The notes beneath the pieces were generated by a model. That model worked only from the letters and a program-made list of their open reading frames with translations. It was not told where the DNA came from and did not search any database. Positions 16,272 through 25,532 of a stretch of 64,000 nucleotides of DNA are shown piece after piece. This DNA is from Mycolicibacterium sp. P9-64 (lineage in GTDB: Bacteria > Actinomycetota > Actinomycetes > Mycobacteriales > Mycobacteriaceae), in the NCBI RefSeq assembly GCF_008329605.1, contig NZ_NPKO01000012.1, positions 62,001 to 126,000 of the forward strand, read 5' to 3'. Positions within the stretch are counted from its first letter, which is position 1; the number at the start of each line of letters is the position of its first letter. A program made the position numbers and the translations under genes.

Positions 16272-17222
16272 ATGACGGTTCTGGTCACCGGCGTCGCCGG
16301 CTTCATCGGCAGCACCCTGGCGGAGCGGCTCGTAAGCGATGGTCACGAAGTCATCGGAATCGACAACTTCAGTGACTATTACGACCGCGAGATCAAGGAA
16401 TCGAATATTTCGCGCCTGGCCGATGTCAGCGACTTCACGCTGTTGGAGGGTGACCTCAACAAGGCCGACCTACCGGCCCTGCTCGACCGCGTCGAGATCG
16501 TCTATCATCAAGCGGGCCAGCCCGGCGTCCGCAAGTCGTGGGGCACCGATTTCGCGGACTACGTCGACGCCAATGTTTGTGCCACGCAACGACTCCTCGA
16601 GGCAGTTCGGCGCTCGGCGCCAGGCCTAACGCGATTCGTCTACGCGTCTTCCTCGTCGGTTTACGGGGATGCCGAACGCTATCCCACGCTGGAGTCCGAC
16701 CGGCCGCAGCCGCGCAGTCCATACGGGGTGACGAAGCTTGCCGCGGAGCATCTGGTCAACCTCTACGCCGCGAATTTCGGCATTCCCGCGATCAGCCTGC
16801 GCTACTTCACCGTGTACGGACCGAAGCAGCGACCCGACATGGCGTTCAACCGGTTCATCGCGTTGGCGCGACGTGGCAGGCCACTGCCGGTACACGGTGA
16901 CGGCAGCCAGATCAGGGAGTTCACCTACGTCGATGACATCGTTGAGGCCAACGTGCGTGCCGGCGATGCTTCCGTCGCGCCGGGCACCGTCGTCAACCTC
17001 TCTGGAGGTGCGTCCACCTCGGTGAACGACGTGCTCGAACTGTTGGAGAAGATCCACGGAGAGCCGTTGCAGCTAGACCGGGGCGAGCCCGCACTCGGCG
17101 ACGTCTTCCGCACCGGCGGCAGTACCGAGCGGGCGACGGCACTGCTGGGTTGGGAACCTCGGGTAGGAATCGAAGACGGCCTCGCACGTGAATACGACTG
17201 GCTGGCAGCCAAGGATGAGTGA
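16272..17222 (+). CDS. NAD-dependent sugar epimerase, UDP-glucuronate epimerase-like
   Basis: 316 residues. Extended SDR: VLVTGVAGFIGSTLAERL for NAD binding, IDNFSDYYDREIKESNI, SSSSVYG with the catalytic Ser, and the YxxxK pair in SPYGVTKLAAEHL. The DYYD-x2-IK segment resembles UDP-glucuronate 4-epimerases, which make UDP-galacturonate. Together with the dehydrogenase at 11292 this suggests an acidic sugar, but the exact substrate is inference. ATG 16272 has a weak ribosome binding site. Its stop overlaps the ATG of the next gene. Confidence 0.86.
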   Translation: MTVLVTGVAGFIGSTLAERLVSDGHEVIGIDNFSDYYDREIKESNISRLADVSDFTLLEGDLNKADLPALLDRVEIVYHQAGQPGVRKSWGTDFADYVDANVCATQRLLEAVRRSAPGLTRFVYASSSSVYGDAERYPTLESDRPQPRSPYGVTKLAAEHLVNLYAANFGIPAISLRYFTVYGPKQRPDMAFNRFIALARRGRPLPVHGDGSQIREFTYVDDIVEANVRAGDASVAPGTVVNLSGGASTSVNDVLELLEKIHGEPLQLDRGEPALGDVFRTGGSTERATALLGWEPRVGIEDGLAREYDWLAAKDE

Positions 17223-18423
17223 GGCCACGAGAACTCACACGTCGGTCTCCGAGGTCGGGCAGGCTGCCCGGATCGGACGGACCTTCTGCGGGCCCAAGCG
17301 CGTTGTCTTCGTGGTCAACAACGACCGATCATTTCTGAGCCATCGAGCCACCTGGGGCGCCGCCCTGCAGGCCGCAGGCGCCTCGGTCACGGTGATCGCC
17401 GAGGACACCGGCGAAGCCGATGCCATCTGCCGCCTTGGGTTTGGCTTCGTTGCGGTACGAGTCGGCAGGGAGGCGTCCGGCGTCCTCGCGATGACCAGGT
17501 CGGCCACCCAGATACTGGTCGCCCTGCTGAGACTTCGGCCAAACCTGGTATTCCTCAGCGCTACAGTCGCCTTCACGCTCGGGTGGCCCGCGGCGGTCAT
17601 GCTGCGCGGCGCCACGTTCGTCCGGGTGGTCGGTGGCGTGGGGCGTGCGCTCGACCCCTCGGTGCTCACGACCCGGGCGAGCCGGGTCGTCCAGCTATCC
17701 GGGCGCGTTGCGGGGCGGTTGGGGAATGTATTCACGCTGTTCCAAACTGAGCACGACCGCGAGACCTTCGCACGCCTCGGTCTACTTCCAGCTCGGGAGC
17801 GGTCACTGATCATCCCCGGCACGGGCATCGACGTGAACGCGTGGCAAATCGACGAGGTCAGGGACTTCGGAAACCCGGTCATCCTGTTCGCCTCGCGGCT
17901 CTACCGAGAGAAGGGAGTTTACGAGTTCGTCCGCATCGCCGAGAAGCTACGTGGTCGGGGCTGGCGCTTTCAGGTCGCGGGTGACCCGGACGTCGGAGTT
18001 GAGAGCGCGGTGACGACCGAGGAGCTCGAGGCGTGGCGTCGCGACGGGGCCGTGGAATTCCTCGGCCACCGCAAGGACATGGCCCGGGTCCTTTCCGAGG
18101 CAACGCTATTCGTCTTCCCGACGCGGCACCCAGAAGGCACCCCGAAGGTGCTCATCGAGGCCGGAGCATGCGGGTTACCCTCGGTTGTTTCCGGGCACCC
18201 GGGCTGCTCGGCGGTGATCGAGCATGGCGTCACCGGCATCGTGCTCGGCGCCGAGCCGACGGTCGCTGAACTGGCAACCGCCGTCGACGAGCTTGCGTCG
18301 GACGCGGCGAAGGCCGGCGCGATGGGTGCGGCGGCCCGCGAGCGCGTCGCGACGACGTTCTTGCTCGACACCGTCCTCACCCGCCTACTGGAGTGGAACG
18401 CAGTAGGAGCGGTGCGCTCGTGA
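17215..18423 (+). CDS. Glycosyltransferase, GT4-like (GT-B fold)
   Basis: 402 residues. The N-terminal half has KRVVFVVNNDRSFLSHR and a membrane-leaning stretch. The C-terminal GT1/GT4 domain has ILFASRLYREKGVYEFV and the EGTPKVLIEAGACGLPSVVS donor-site motif (E-x7-E). The pattern resembles WbnK/RfaG-type enzymes that add a sugar to a lipid-linked intermediate on the cytoplasmic face. It starts at ATG 17215 inside the end of the epimerase gene (8-base overlap) and ends overlapping the next GTG, so it is tightly coupled. Confidence 0.9.
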   Translation: MSEATRTHTSVSEVGQAARIGRTFCGPKRVVFVVNNDRSFLSHRATWGAALQAAGASVTVIAEDTGEADAICRLGFGFVAVRVGREASGVLAMTRSATQILVALLRLRPNLVFLSATVAFTLGWPAAVMLRGATFVRVVGGVGRALDPSVLTTRASRVVQLSGRVAGRLGNVFTLFQTEHDRETFARLGLLPARERSLIIPGTGIDVNAWQIDEVRDFGNPVILFASRLYREKGVYEFVRIAEKLRGRGWRFQVAGDPDVGVESAVTTEELEAWRRDGAVEFLGHRKDMARVLSEATLFVFPTRHPEGTPKVLIEAGACGLPSVVSGHPGCSAVIEHGVTGIVLGAEPTVAELATAVDELASDAAKAGAMGAAARERVATTFLLDTVLTRLLEWNAVGAVRS

Positions 18424-19493
18424 GGATTGGTTGCAGCGGCCAGGTTGCCGGACGCTCCGGCATCGGCGTGCTGCAGGAGCATCTCTACGCCTACCTTGCC
18501 GACGCAGGGCACGAGCTGGTCTTCAGCAAGCCGCGGGACGTAGGTACCTCGCCTGCCGACAGGATGCGCGGTCTGACAAGGGGTTTCCGGCCGGCCCGTG
18601 GCCCGGTGGACGTCTACCTGTCTACCGTGCCGCCCCTCCCATCTGGGATTCACGCGCCGCTGCTCACCGTTGTGCACGACCTACGCTGGGTCCGGACCCG
18701 GTCGAAGATCGGTGCGACCTACCGGGCCTGGGACCTACACCGAACAGTGCGGCGTAGCGACGCGCTCGTCTGCGTCAGCGAGAACACCCGCCGCGACCTC
18801 ATCGAGTTCGACCCCAAGGCTTCTGACAAGGCAATCGTCCGGCCGCTTGGTCCCGGACTCGTACCAGAAGGGTCGTTCCAACAGAGTAACTCTGGGCTGG
18901 TCATGCTGGTCGGTAGCGCAACGCACAAGCGCAATGAGCTCGCCGCCGCGGCACTTGCGCTCGCACCTCCGCCTTGGGCGCGCGGCGTCATCGGGGTCGG
19001 GGTAAGCGAGCAGGTGCGGCTGACGCTGTCGAGGGTCCTTCCGTGCGAATGGTTCCAAAACGTCTCCGACGCAGAGATGCTCGCGCTCTACCAGCGTGCC
19101 GAGTACTTCCTCATGCTCGGGACCGACGAGGGGTTCGGCCTACCCTTCATCGAGGCGCTCGCAGCTGGGTGTCAGGTGATCGCAACCGATCACCTGCTGT
19201 TGCGCGAGGTGGTCGGTGCTGCAGGACGACTGATCACCTCCGGTAATCCCGCCGAGGTCGGCAGGCAACTGCCATCTGCGCCCACAGTCCCCGCCGGGAT
19301 GCGAGCCGATCATGCGAAACAGTTCTCCTGGAAGGTCTTCGGGGAGGGCTGCGAGGCGGACTTGCTCCGGGTTGCCGAGGATTCGGGTCGCATTCGACGC
19401 GGCGACGGTGGTAGGCGATTTCGGGGCTGCAATGACCAGTCCGCATCCGCGATGAAATGCGGATGGCGCAGCGGCGTGAACCTATACGCTTGA
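18420..19493 (+). CDS. Glycosyltransferase, GT4-like
   Basis: 357 residues from GTG 18420, overlapping the previous stop by four bases. It has IGCSGQVAGRSGIGVLQEHL at the start, VHDLRWV, ALVCVSENTRRDL and the donor motif TDEGFGLPFIEALAAGCQVI. This layout is common in mannosyl/rhamnosyltransferases of polysaccharide loci. The final 35 residues are low in hydrophobicity and run into the start of the next gene; the last part may be poorly conserved. Confidence 0.9.
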   Translation: MRIGCSGQVAGRSGIGVLQEHLYAYLADAGHELVFSKPRDVGTSPADRMRGLTRGFRPARGPVDVYLSTVPPLPSGIHAPLLTVVHDLRWVRTRSKIGATYRAWDLHRTVRRSDALVCVSENTRRDLIEFDPKASDKAIVRPLGPGLVPEGSFQQSNSGLVMLVGSATHKRNELAAAALALAPPPWARGVIGVGVSEQVRLTLSRVLPCEWFQNVSDAEMLALYQRAEYFLMLGTDEGFGLPFIEALAAGCQVIATDHLLLREVVGAAGRLITSGNPAEVGRQLPSAPTVPAGMRADHAKQFSWKVFGEGCEADLLRVAEDSGRIRRGDGGRRFRGCNDQSASAMKCGWRSGVNLYA

Positions 19494-20296
19494 TCCCCAT
19501 GGGCGTTGGACATCGGCACATACGGGACGTCCTCATCGACGAACTCGCTTCCAGGGATCTCGTCAGGCCGGTCGTACTCGACGCCGGGTGCGGTGACGGA
19601 AGGCTGCTGGACGTCATCGGGCAGTCGACCGACGCGCAGCTCTGTGGGTTCGACTCGGCCGAGTATGGCCTTCAGAACGCTGATTTCATAGGCAGCCTCG
19701 TGACGGGCGCAGACATCCGCCACACTCTGCCCGACGGATCGTGGCCCTTCGAAGACGAATCGGTCGACGCAGTGGTATCTCATCAAGTCATCGAGCATGT
19801 ATTCGACTTCACCCAGTTCTGCGCCGAGAACGAACGTGTGCTCCGGCCAGGAGGTTTCGCGATACACGTGTTCCCCACCCGGCACACCATCATCGAGTTG
19901 CACATGCTTCTACCCCTGGTCCACCGGATCAGGAGTCACGATGTTCGCGCAGCCGCGATCCGGCTGCTGACCCGCCTTGGGCTTGGTTCGAATCGGGAAC
20001 TCGTTGATCGCACTGCGGCCGCGGCGCATGCGGACTACTCGAGGACATACACGACGTACCGTTCATGGCGTGAGCTCGCCACCGAGATTCACCGACACGG
20101 CCTTCGTGTCTCCTATCGGCACTCGTCGCGCCTGCTGAAACGGTTGGTACTCAACGTGATGGGCACCGAACTGAAGGTTCGGGTATCGCATCCGTTCGTC
20201 GAAGTGCTCTGGTTTCCGCTCGTTCGGTCCCTTGTATCGGTCACCCTCGTGGTTGAGAAGCAGCAAGACTACCGCTCCGATTGGAAGATGCACTAG
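19457..20296 (+). CDS. SAM-dependent methyltransferase, class I
   Basis: 279 residues from ATG 19457; ATG 19499 (MGVGHRHIRDV) is a plausible shorter start. Motif I is VVLDAGCGDGRLLDVIG, then CGFDSAEYG and VSHQVIEHVFDFTQFC (Methyltransf_11/23 type). The C-terminal region is helical with a hydrophobic stretch near LWFPLVRSLVSV. It ends two bases before the convergent acyltransferase gene and is the last gene of the + strand run. Confidence 0.83.
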   Translation: MRMAQRREPIRLIPMGVGHRHIRDVLIDELASRDLVRPVVLDAGCGDGRLLDVIGQSTDAQLCGFDSAEYGLQNADFIGSLVTGADIRHTLPDGSWPFEDESVDAVVSHQVIEHVFDFTQFCAENERVLRPGGFAIHVFPTRHTIIELHMLLPLVHRIRSHDVRAAAIRLLTRLGLGSNRELVDRTAAAAHADYSRTYTTYRSWRELATEIHRHGLRVSYRHSSRLLKRLVLNVMGTELKVRVSHPFVEVLWFPLVRSLVSVTLVVEKQQDYRSDWKMH

Positions 20297-20297
20297 A

Positions 20298-22469
20298 TCA
20301 GAAAACGCCAGCAGCCCTCAATGACTCGCCGATGACGGGGTAGATCATCTCCTCGTACGCCCGGGTCGAGTGCACCTTGTCATGTTTCGTCGGTGTCGAT
20401 CCCACAAAGCTGGGACACAGCCCGTCTGCACTGCAAAACCACGGGCGCGAGTCGACCCATACCCCGCCTACGGATTCGGCGAGGCGCTGTTCAGTGTCGG
20501 CCATCGAAAGCCACTGACTGGTGACGCGGCTGATGCAGTCCGTCGGGACGCTCGACCGCTTGCCGTAGCACTCCACGATGTTCTTGTCCGCGGGTGGTGC
20601 GGACAGCCATACGAATTTGGCAGTGCTGTTGCGGATTTCGGCGACCATCTGGCGCACCGAGTCAAACCACTCGTCCGACGTCATCGCCTGGTCGACACCA
20701 ATCCGGCGGTACCCCTCGTACCAATTCGAGATGATCACCACTGTCGGCGTGTTCGCGTTGATGTAGTCGACGGCATGTTGCTTGCGGGCAGGGCAGGCAT
20801 CGACGAAAGTGGGATCCGAGGTGAAGACTCGGTCGTTGGCGAAGGGGCATCCCCCCATCGCCTCGACGTGCACCTGGATCTGGCCGTCGGAGTTCAACGC
20901 CAGATGACGCAGCGAATTCGCGTAATGCATGGCGACGGAATCGCCCACCAACGTGATCCGGGTCGGCGCAGAAGGTGAACCCCATGTGCACTCTTCGTCG
21001 CTCGGGAGTGTGGTGAGGGAGCAACGGATGATCTCAATTGGCCAGGTCTCGCTGATGCCGGATTCCATCGATGGGTCGAGATGGGGCCATTGCGTCGCGG
21101 CAAGCGCGGTCGTGATCTGCTGTTGCAGCGCCAACGCCAGAGGTCCGAGGTTCGCCTCGGTTGGCTCCTTTGGCGCGCCCTGTGGTGATGCCGCCACCGG
21201 CAGCGGGGTCTCGGTTGAGCGCGCACTCGGCTGCATGACATAGGCGGTGAGCCCGACCGTCAACAACACGAGCATCGCAACTGCGGCTTGACGGCTCGAC
21301 TGCTTGAGTTGGAAGCGGTGGCGTTGAATCTCGTGAATCACGGAGCGGGCCGTGCGCCAATCGCCTTGCCTCATGGGGTTCTCGACGAAGTGATAGGACC
21401 CGATCGACAGACCAAATGTGAGCGCGACCGCCGCGAGGTAGAAGTAACCGTCGTGGGGCACGAGTGCTCCGAGGATGACGATGACGGGCCAGTGCACCAG
21501 ATACAGCGAGTACGAGACGTTTCCTACGTAGACGCTGACCCGATTGCGCAGAAAGCCTTGTGCTGGTTCACCTCGCACGCCGGCGGCGATGACGAGGGCC
21601 GCCCCTGTCACCGGCAGCAGGGCCCAAGGAGCGGGGAATCCGACCGATCCCTCGGTGATGAGAAGCAGACCGGAGGCGATGATTCCGAGACCCGCCCATG
21701 ACAACCACGGCTTCACCGCCACAGGTATCCGGGCGAGCGCCCCGACCGCTGTCGCCAACAGTGCGCCAACACCCAGTTCCCATACTCGGGCAAGAGTGTC
21801 GAAATACGCCCACGTCGGCCCTATTGCGGTCTCGTACAGTGCCCACCCCAGGGAAATGACGACGACGCAGGCCATCACCGCGGCGGCCAGCCCCATCCGG
21901 CGACCGTGGCTCCATGCCTTTCGGGCGACGGCTAGCCCGATCAGGAAGATCAGTGCCGGCCAGACGAAGTAGAACTGTTCCTCGATCGACAACGACCAGT
22001 AGTGCTGGATCGGCGAGACTGCGTCGCCGGCGGCGAAGTAATCCGTTTCCTGGAACGCGAACCGCCAGTTCGAGATGAAGAAGAATGCGAATACGGCATC
22101 CGCGCCGACCTGGTGCGCTCGGAACGGTAGGTAGACGAGCACCGAAGCTGCATAGGTGCAGGCCAAAACGACTGTGGCGGCGGGGATGATCCGGCGGACC
22201 CGATTCCAGTAGAACCGCTTGAATGACACATTTCCGCGACTTTCGGCCATCCGCAAGAGGTTTCCGGTAATCAGGAATCCGGAAATCACGAAGAACACGT
22301 CCACGCCGATGAACCCGCCCCGCGGCCAGCCGCACAGGTGAAACGCGAACACCGTGAGGACGGCGACCATCCGCAGACCTTGGATGTCCAGCCGCTGGTG
22401 TGCCCGGCCGGCTCGCCGCTTGCGGCGAGGCCGCGACTTGTGCTGGACATGATTCACATCGGTGGCCAT
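20298..22469 (-). CDS. Membrane acyltransferase (AT3) with C-terminal SGNH domain
   Basis: 723 residues from ATG 22469, directly preceded by GGAGGGCGCA; the frame is open upstream but unlike the family. Residues from about 25 form an acyltransferase-3 domain of about ten helices (RLDIQGLRMVAVLTVFAFH, FFVISGFLITGNL, YWSLSIEEQFYFVWP). From about residue 490 there is a periplasmic SGNH domain with the GDS block TLVGDSVAMHY near residue 505 and HDKVHS near residue 695. OafA-like proteins of this type O-acetylate sugars, so it probably decorates the polysaccharide. Confidence 0.92.
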   Translation of the reverse strand: MATDVNHVQHKSRPRRKRRAGRAHQRLDIQGLRMVAVLTVFAFHLCGWPRGGFIGVDVFFVISGFLITGNLLRMAESRGNVSFKRFYWNRVRRIIPAATVVLACTYAASVLVYLPFRAHQVGADAVFAFFFISNWRFAFQETDYFAAGDAVSPIQHYWSLSIEEQFYFVWPALIFLIGLAVARKAWSHGRRMGLAAAVMACVVVISLGWALYETAIGPTWAYFDTLARVWELGVGALLATAVGALARIPVAVKPWLSWAGLGIIASGLLLITEGSVGFPAPWALLPVTGAALVIAAGVRGEPAQGFLRNRVSVYVGNVSYSLYLVHWPVIVILGALVPHDGYFYLAAVALTFGLSIGSYHFVENPMRQGDWRTARSVIHEIQRHRFQLKQSSRQAAVAMLVLLTVGLTAYVMQPSARSTETPLPVAASPQGAPKEPTEANLGPLALALQQQITTALAATQWPHLDPSMESGISETWPIEIIRCSLTTLPSDEECTWGSPSAPTRITLVGDSVAMHYANSLRHLALNSDGQIQVHVEAMGGCPFANDRVFTSDPTFVDACPARKQHAVDYINANTPTVVIISNWYEGYRRIGVDQAMTSDEWFDSVRQMVAEIRNSTAKFVWLSAPPADKNIVECYGKRSSVPTDCISRVTSQWLSMADTEQRLAESVGGVWVDSRPWFCSADGLCPSFVGSTPTKHDKVHSTRAYEEMIYPVIGESLRAAGVF

Positions 22470-22700
22470 TGCGCCCTCCGGGGGCCGAGTCGACCTATCT
22501 GCAATGAATTCTATTGGAGGCGAACGCCGCAGATAGCCGGAATGGGGAGGCTCAACCACTACGTCGGTCGCGCAGGACAGCGGTTGGTGGCACCGAACCG
22601 CATTCCGCGGCACGGGAAAGCCCGCCACTGCCTCGATGCCGGGCACTTTCGCAAATGTCCCGATATGGCGGCGCTAGGAACTCGTTGAAAGAGCAAATGG

Positions 22701-23540
22701 TTAGTGGTACACGCTACGGGGCAGGTCCCTAGACGCCTTTCGCACCACAACAATCGAGTCGTGTATCTCAATACTGCTCAGCATTGGTGTGATCCGCGGA
22801 ACGGATACCCCATGGAGTCGGGCAGGGTGGTCGGTGCGAAAATTCAACTCACCCTCAGCAGTTGGGTAGTGAGCGTGCATGGCGTCGATCAAGACGGCGA
22901 TGAAATCAACGAACGACATCGGACTGTCTCGGTAGGGCTTCCAGTAGTTCGAGTGCACGTCCTCCACGACGTAGGCCCCAGGATCGGCTAGCGCCGATGG
23001 GAACAGGCTTCGGAAGGACTCGACCATATGTGAGGTCATGTGGCTGCCGTCGTCGAGGATGACATCGAATGGACCGAACTCGGCGTTGACCTTCTGCAGG
23101 AACGTGGCGTCCTGCTGAGCGCCAATGCGGACGTGGATATTGTCCTCAGGTTCCTGGAATTGTTGACAATTCGGGTCGATGTCGATGCCGACGATGACTG
23201 CCTGCGGGTGCAGATATTCCCGCCACATCCGAAGCGATCCGCCGTGGAACACGCCTATCTCCAGCATGCGGATGGGCCGAGACCGATCGATGACTGATTC
23301 ATAGACAGGGAGGTAGTGCAACCACTTGTTCACCCCGCGGGTCCTCGCGAAGATTGCGGCCAGCTCGCCGACCGGTGGGGTGTCCACCATGGACCACGGC
23401 CTCTGTGGGGCCAAGTCGGGACCGAGGGCGTTCTGCATCCTTCTGGTATCCCCGTAGGGATAGCGGCGACTCAGAAAGGGTGCGTTCCTCGAAGGGGCCA
23501 GATTGGCCCGGTCGAGAAGCTTGCGGATGTGCTGCTTCAT
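22701..23540 (-). CDS. SAM-dependent methyltransferase (TylF/CmcI-like)
   Basis: 279 residues. Motif I is IRMLEIGVFHGGSLRMW, followed by VGIDIDPNCQQF, VILDDGSHMTSHMVES and VVEDVHSNYWKP. This is the pattern of the macrocin O-methyltransferase/CmcI group, which often O-methylates sugars and uses a metal-binding Asp pair. It resembles rhamnosyl O-methyltransferases near mycobacterial glycolipid genes, but I cannot assign the sugar. It is transcribed with the acyltransferase direction, separated by 231 bases. Confidence 0.84.
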   Translation of the reverse strand: MKQHIRKLLDRANLAPSRNAPFLSRRYPYGDTRRMQNALGPDLAPQRPWSMVDTPPVGELAAIFARTRGVNKWLHYLPVYESVIDRSRPIRMLEIGVFHGGSLRMWREYLHPQAVIVGIDIDPNCQQFQEPEDNIHVRIGAQQDATFLQKVNAEFGPFDVILDDGSHMTSHMVESFRSLFPSALADPGAYVVEDVHSNYWKPYRDSPMSFVDFIAVLIDAMHAHYPTAEGELNFRTDHPARLHGVSVPRITPMLSSIEIHDSIVVVRKASRDLPRSVYH

Positions 23541-24009
23541 CGCAAATCCTTACCCGTCGATAGGGTCACAGTTCTTGGCGTGAGGCGTCGTGGAAAACGC
23601 TTCAGCGAGAGCAACCTTCACAAATTGCATTCCCGCGTTCGGAATATCACCCAGCCTAGCCAGGAGGTGACTACGAAGGACCGGATTGCGCCGATTTCGC
23701 TGAGGCGCACGCATCCATACACCAGAGAGCAGCCGCACTCCAGCCACAGATCATTCGTTGATGGCGGACTTGGCACTTCAGGTCAATTCGGGGTCATTGC
23801 CTCACCGCAGTACCGCCGGAAGCATGATTCGTGCGGCACCGCAACCCGGCCTCCCGTCAAAGCCGTTGAATCCTCTTGCGATTGACGCTCCAACCATCCG
23901 CCTGGGCAAAATGGTCCGCGTGCCAGTTTCCGCTCCGAGGGACATCACCATTCGGCGCCACGGCAACGCGGGTAGACCGACCTGGCCAAGAATCAGCCTT
24001 CTGGATGTC
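23541..24009. other. Gene-free gap inside the EPS locus
   Basis: 469 bases between two - strand genes. Small open frames on both strands have no recognisable start signal, codon bias or domain. It probably contains the promoter of the 22701 gene. No repeat or RNA gene seen. Confidence 0.5.
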
Positions 24010-25344
24010 TCACGAGGCTAATTCAGGCTGCGGGTTTCGAATCGATCGGTCGCGGCGACGTGTGGATCCGACACGCGGCGTGGCGATCTCGGCACTCTCG
24101 ATCTTCTTCAGGTCCGCAGTCGAGAGGCCTGCGAGGAACGCAACGGGCAGAACGATGAGGTTGCACACGGTCGATTCGAAGAATGGCTGGGTCATGCTGA
24201 CGGCGATGGAAGCAGCGACCGCCGCCGTGTACGGACCGCCATGCCGCAACGCCCGATACGTCAGGAATGCCAACGCCGCCAGATATGGAAGTGACAGTAA
24301 GCCCCCGATCTGAAGCAGAGAGACCACCAGATTGTGGGCAAAGGTCTGACTTTGGCCCGTGGCTTCCAGCGAAGCCTCGCGGAATGACGCCCAGCCGGTG
24401 CCTGTCAGCGGGCTGCTGAGAAACTGCTCCCAAGCGGCCCGAAACATCGCAAACCGAGTGTCGACGTTCGCGTAAACCTGCGTGTTGACTTGGGCTCGAA
24501 GTTCCGTGGCGCGTTCAATGGCTATGAATCCGACAACGGGGACGAAGACGGCCAGTGCGCGAGCGAACAGTCCCATGAGAACTCTGGGGCTTACGTGCCC
24601 CGAAGCGCTTGAGCCCGGCCGATTCCGACGCGGCCGACCCGATTTTGACCATAGAAAGAACACGGCACCGACACATGCAGCAACAACTGCTCCCCGAGTC
24701 AGCGTCAGCAGTGCTACGCCGATCGCGACTAAACCGACGGTGACCACGTACTTGCGATGGCGACCAAGGCTGGCTGACCGAGCGAGCACTATCAGCGCTG
24801 CGACAACGAGGCCCCCGGCAACCACGCTGGAGACGCCCCAGGGCATCGGAGACGATTGATGCAGCGAATTCACAGAGCTCGCAGTCGAATAACGAACCAA
24901 CAACTGGGTCACGCCGGCGATCAGGAAGACGAGGTAGCCAATGTCGATCCAGGAATAATTCCGAGACATGCTCCTCCACACCTGGGCGATCGCGATGCCG
25001 CCGACGGTCCCGGACGCGAAGTTGAAGTATGCGAGCACGCCGGCGGCCGGATCCTTCGACCCGATGAGGGGGACGGCAAGCAGCGCTGTCGCTGCGAGAA
25101 GCCATCGCATCGTCACCGGTACGTCTCGGTAGCCGCGTTGAGCAAGGGCGCTGAACCCGATGTGGACGAGCAGGACACCAATCGCAATGTGGCTTGCGTA
25201 GATCGGCAGTGCGCGACCGCTGATGCCCACGACGATCGCGGGCCCCACGGCAATCAGCGCCAAAGGTAGGCCGGCGAGCACGGCACTCAGAGACCATTCG
25301 GGGGCAGCACGCTTCTGCCGGCCCAACGTCGTCATCGAGCTCAT
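24010..25344 (-). CDS. O-antigen ligase/polymerase family membrane protein (Wzy-like)
   Basis: 444 residues with ten or more hydrophobic helices. The Wzy_C-type periplasmic loop is recognisable: RFAMFRAAWEQFLSSPLTGTGWASF, then AHNLVVSLLQIGG with the conserved His. Such proteins either polymerise repeat units or ligate glycans. With the flippase next door and the Wzc-like protein downstream, polymerase is more likely (inference). ATG 25344 is chosen; GTG 25374 would add ten residues. The C-terminal tail is rich in Arg. Confidence 0.85.
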   Translation of the reverse strand: MSSMTTLGRQKRAAPEWSLSAVLAGLPLALIAVGPAIVVGISGRALPIYASHIAIGVLLVHIGFSALAQRGYRDVPVTMRWLLAATALLAVPLIGSKDPAAGVLAYFNFASGTVGGIAIAQVWRSMSRNYSWIDIGYLVFLIAGVTQLLVRYSTASSVNSLHQSSPMPWGVSSVVAGGLVVAALIVLARSASLGRHRKYVVTVGLVAIGVALLTLTRGAVVAACVGAVFFLWSKSGRPRRNRPGSSASGHVSPRVLMGLFARALAVFVPVVGFIAIERATELRAQVNTQVYANVDTRFAMFRAAWEQFLSSPLTGTGWASFREASLEATGQSQTFAHNLVVSLLQIGGLLSLPYLAALAFLTYRALRHGGPYTAAVAASIAVSMTQPFFESTVCNLIVLPVAFLAGLSTADLKKIESAEIATPRVGSTRRRDRSIRNPQPELAS

Positions 25345-25532
25345 AACCGGACCACTCTTTCCCCGGGCGGGCACGTCGCCGATGAGAACTGCTCACCGGC
25401 TCCGCAAACGACTGGCTCCGATGGCTATCGCGGCGGTCCCATCCAGCCGTCGCCGACTCGCATACGCCCAGTATGGATGCTGGCGCGACGCTAAGCGTCG
25501 CAACGGATTTTAAATCTCTCGCCGGCTTGCCG

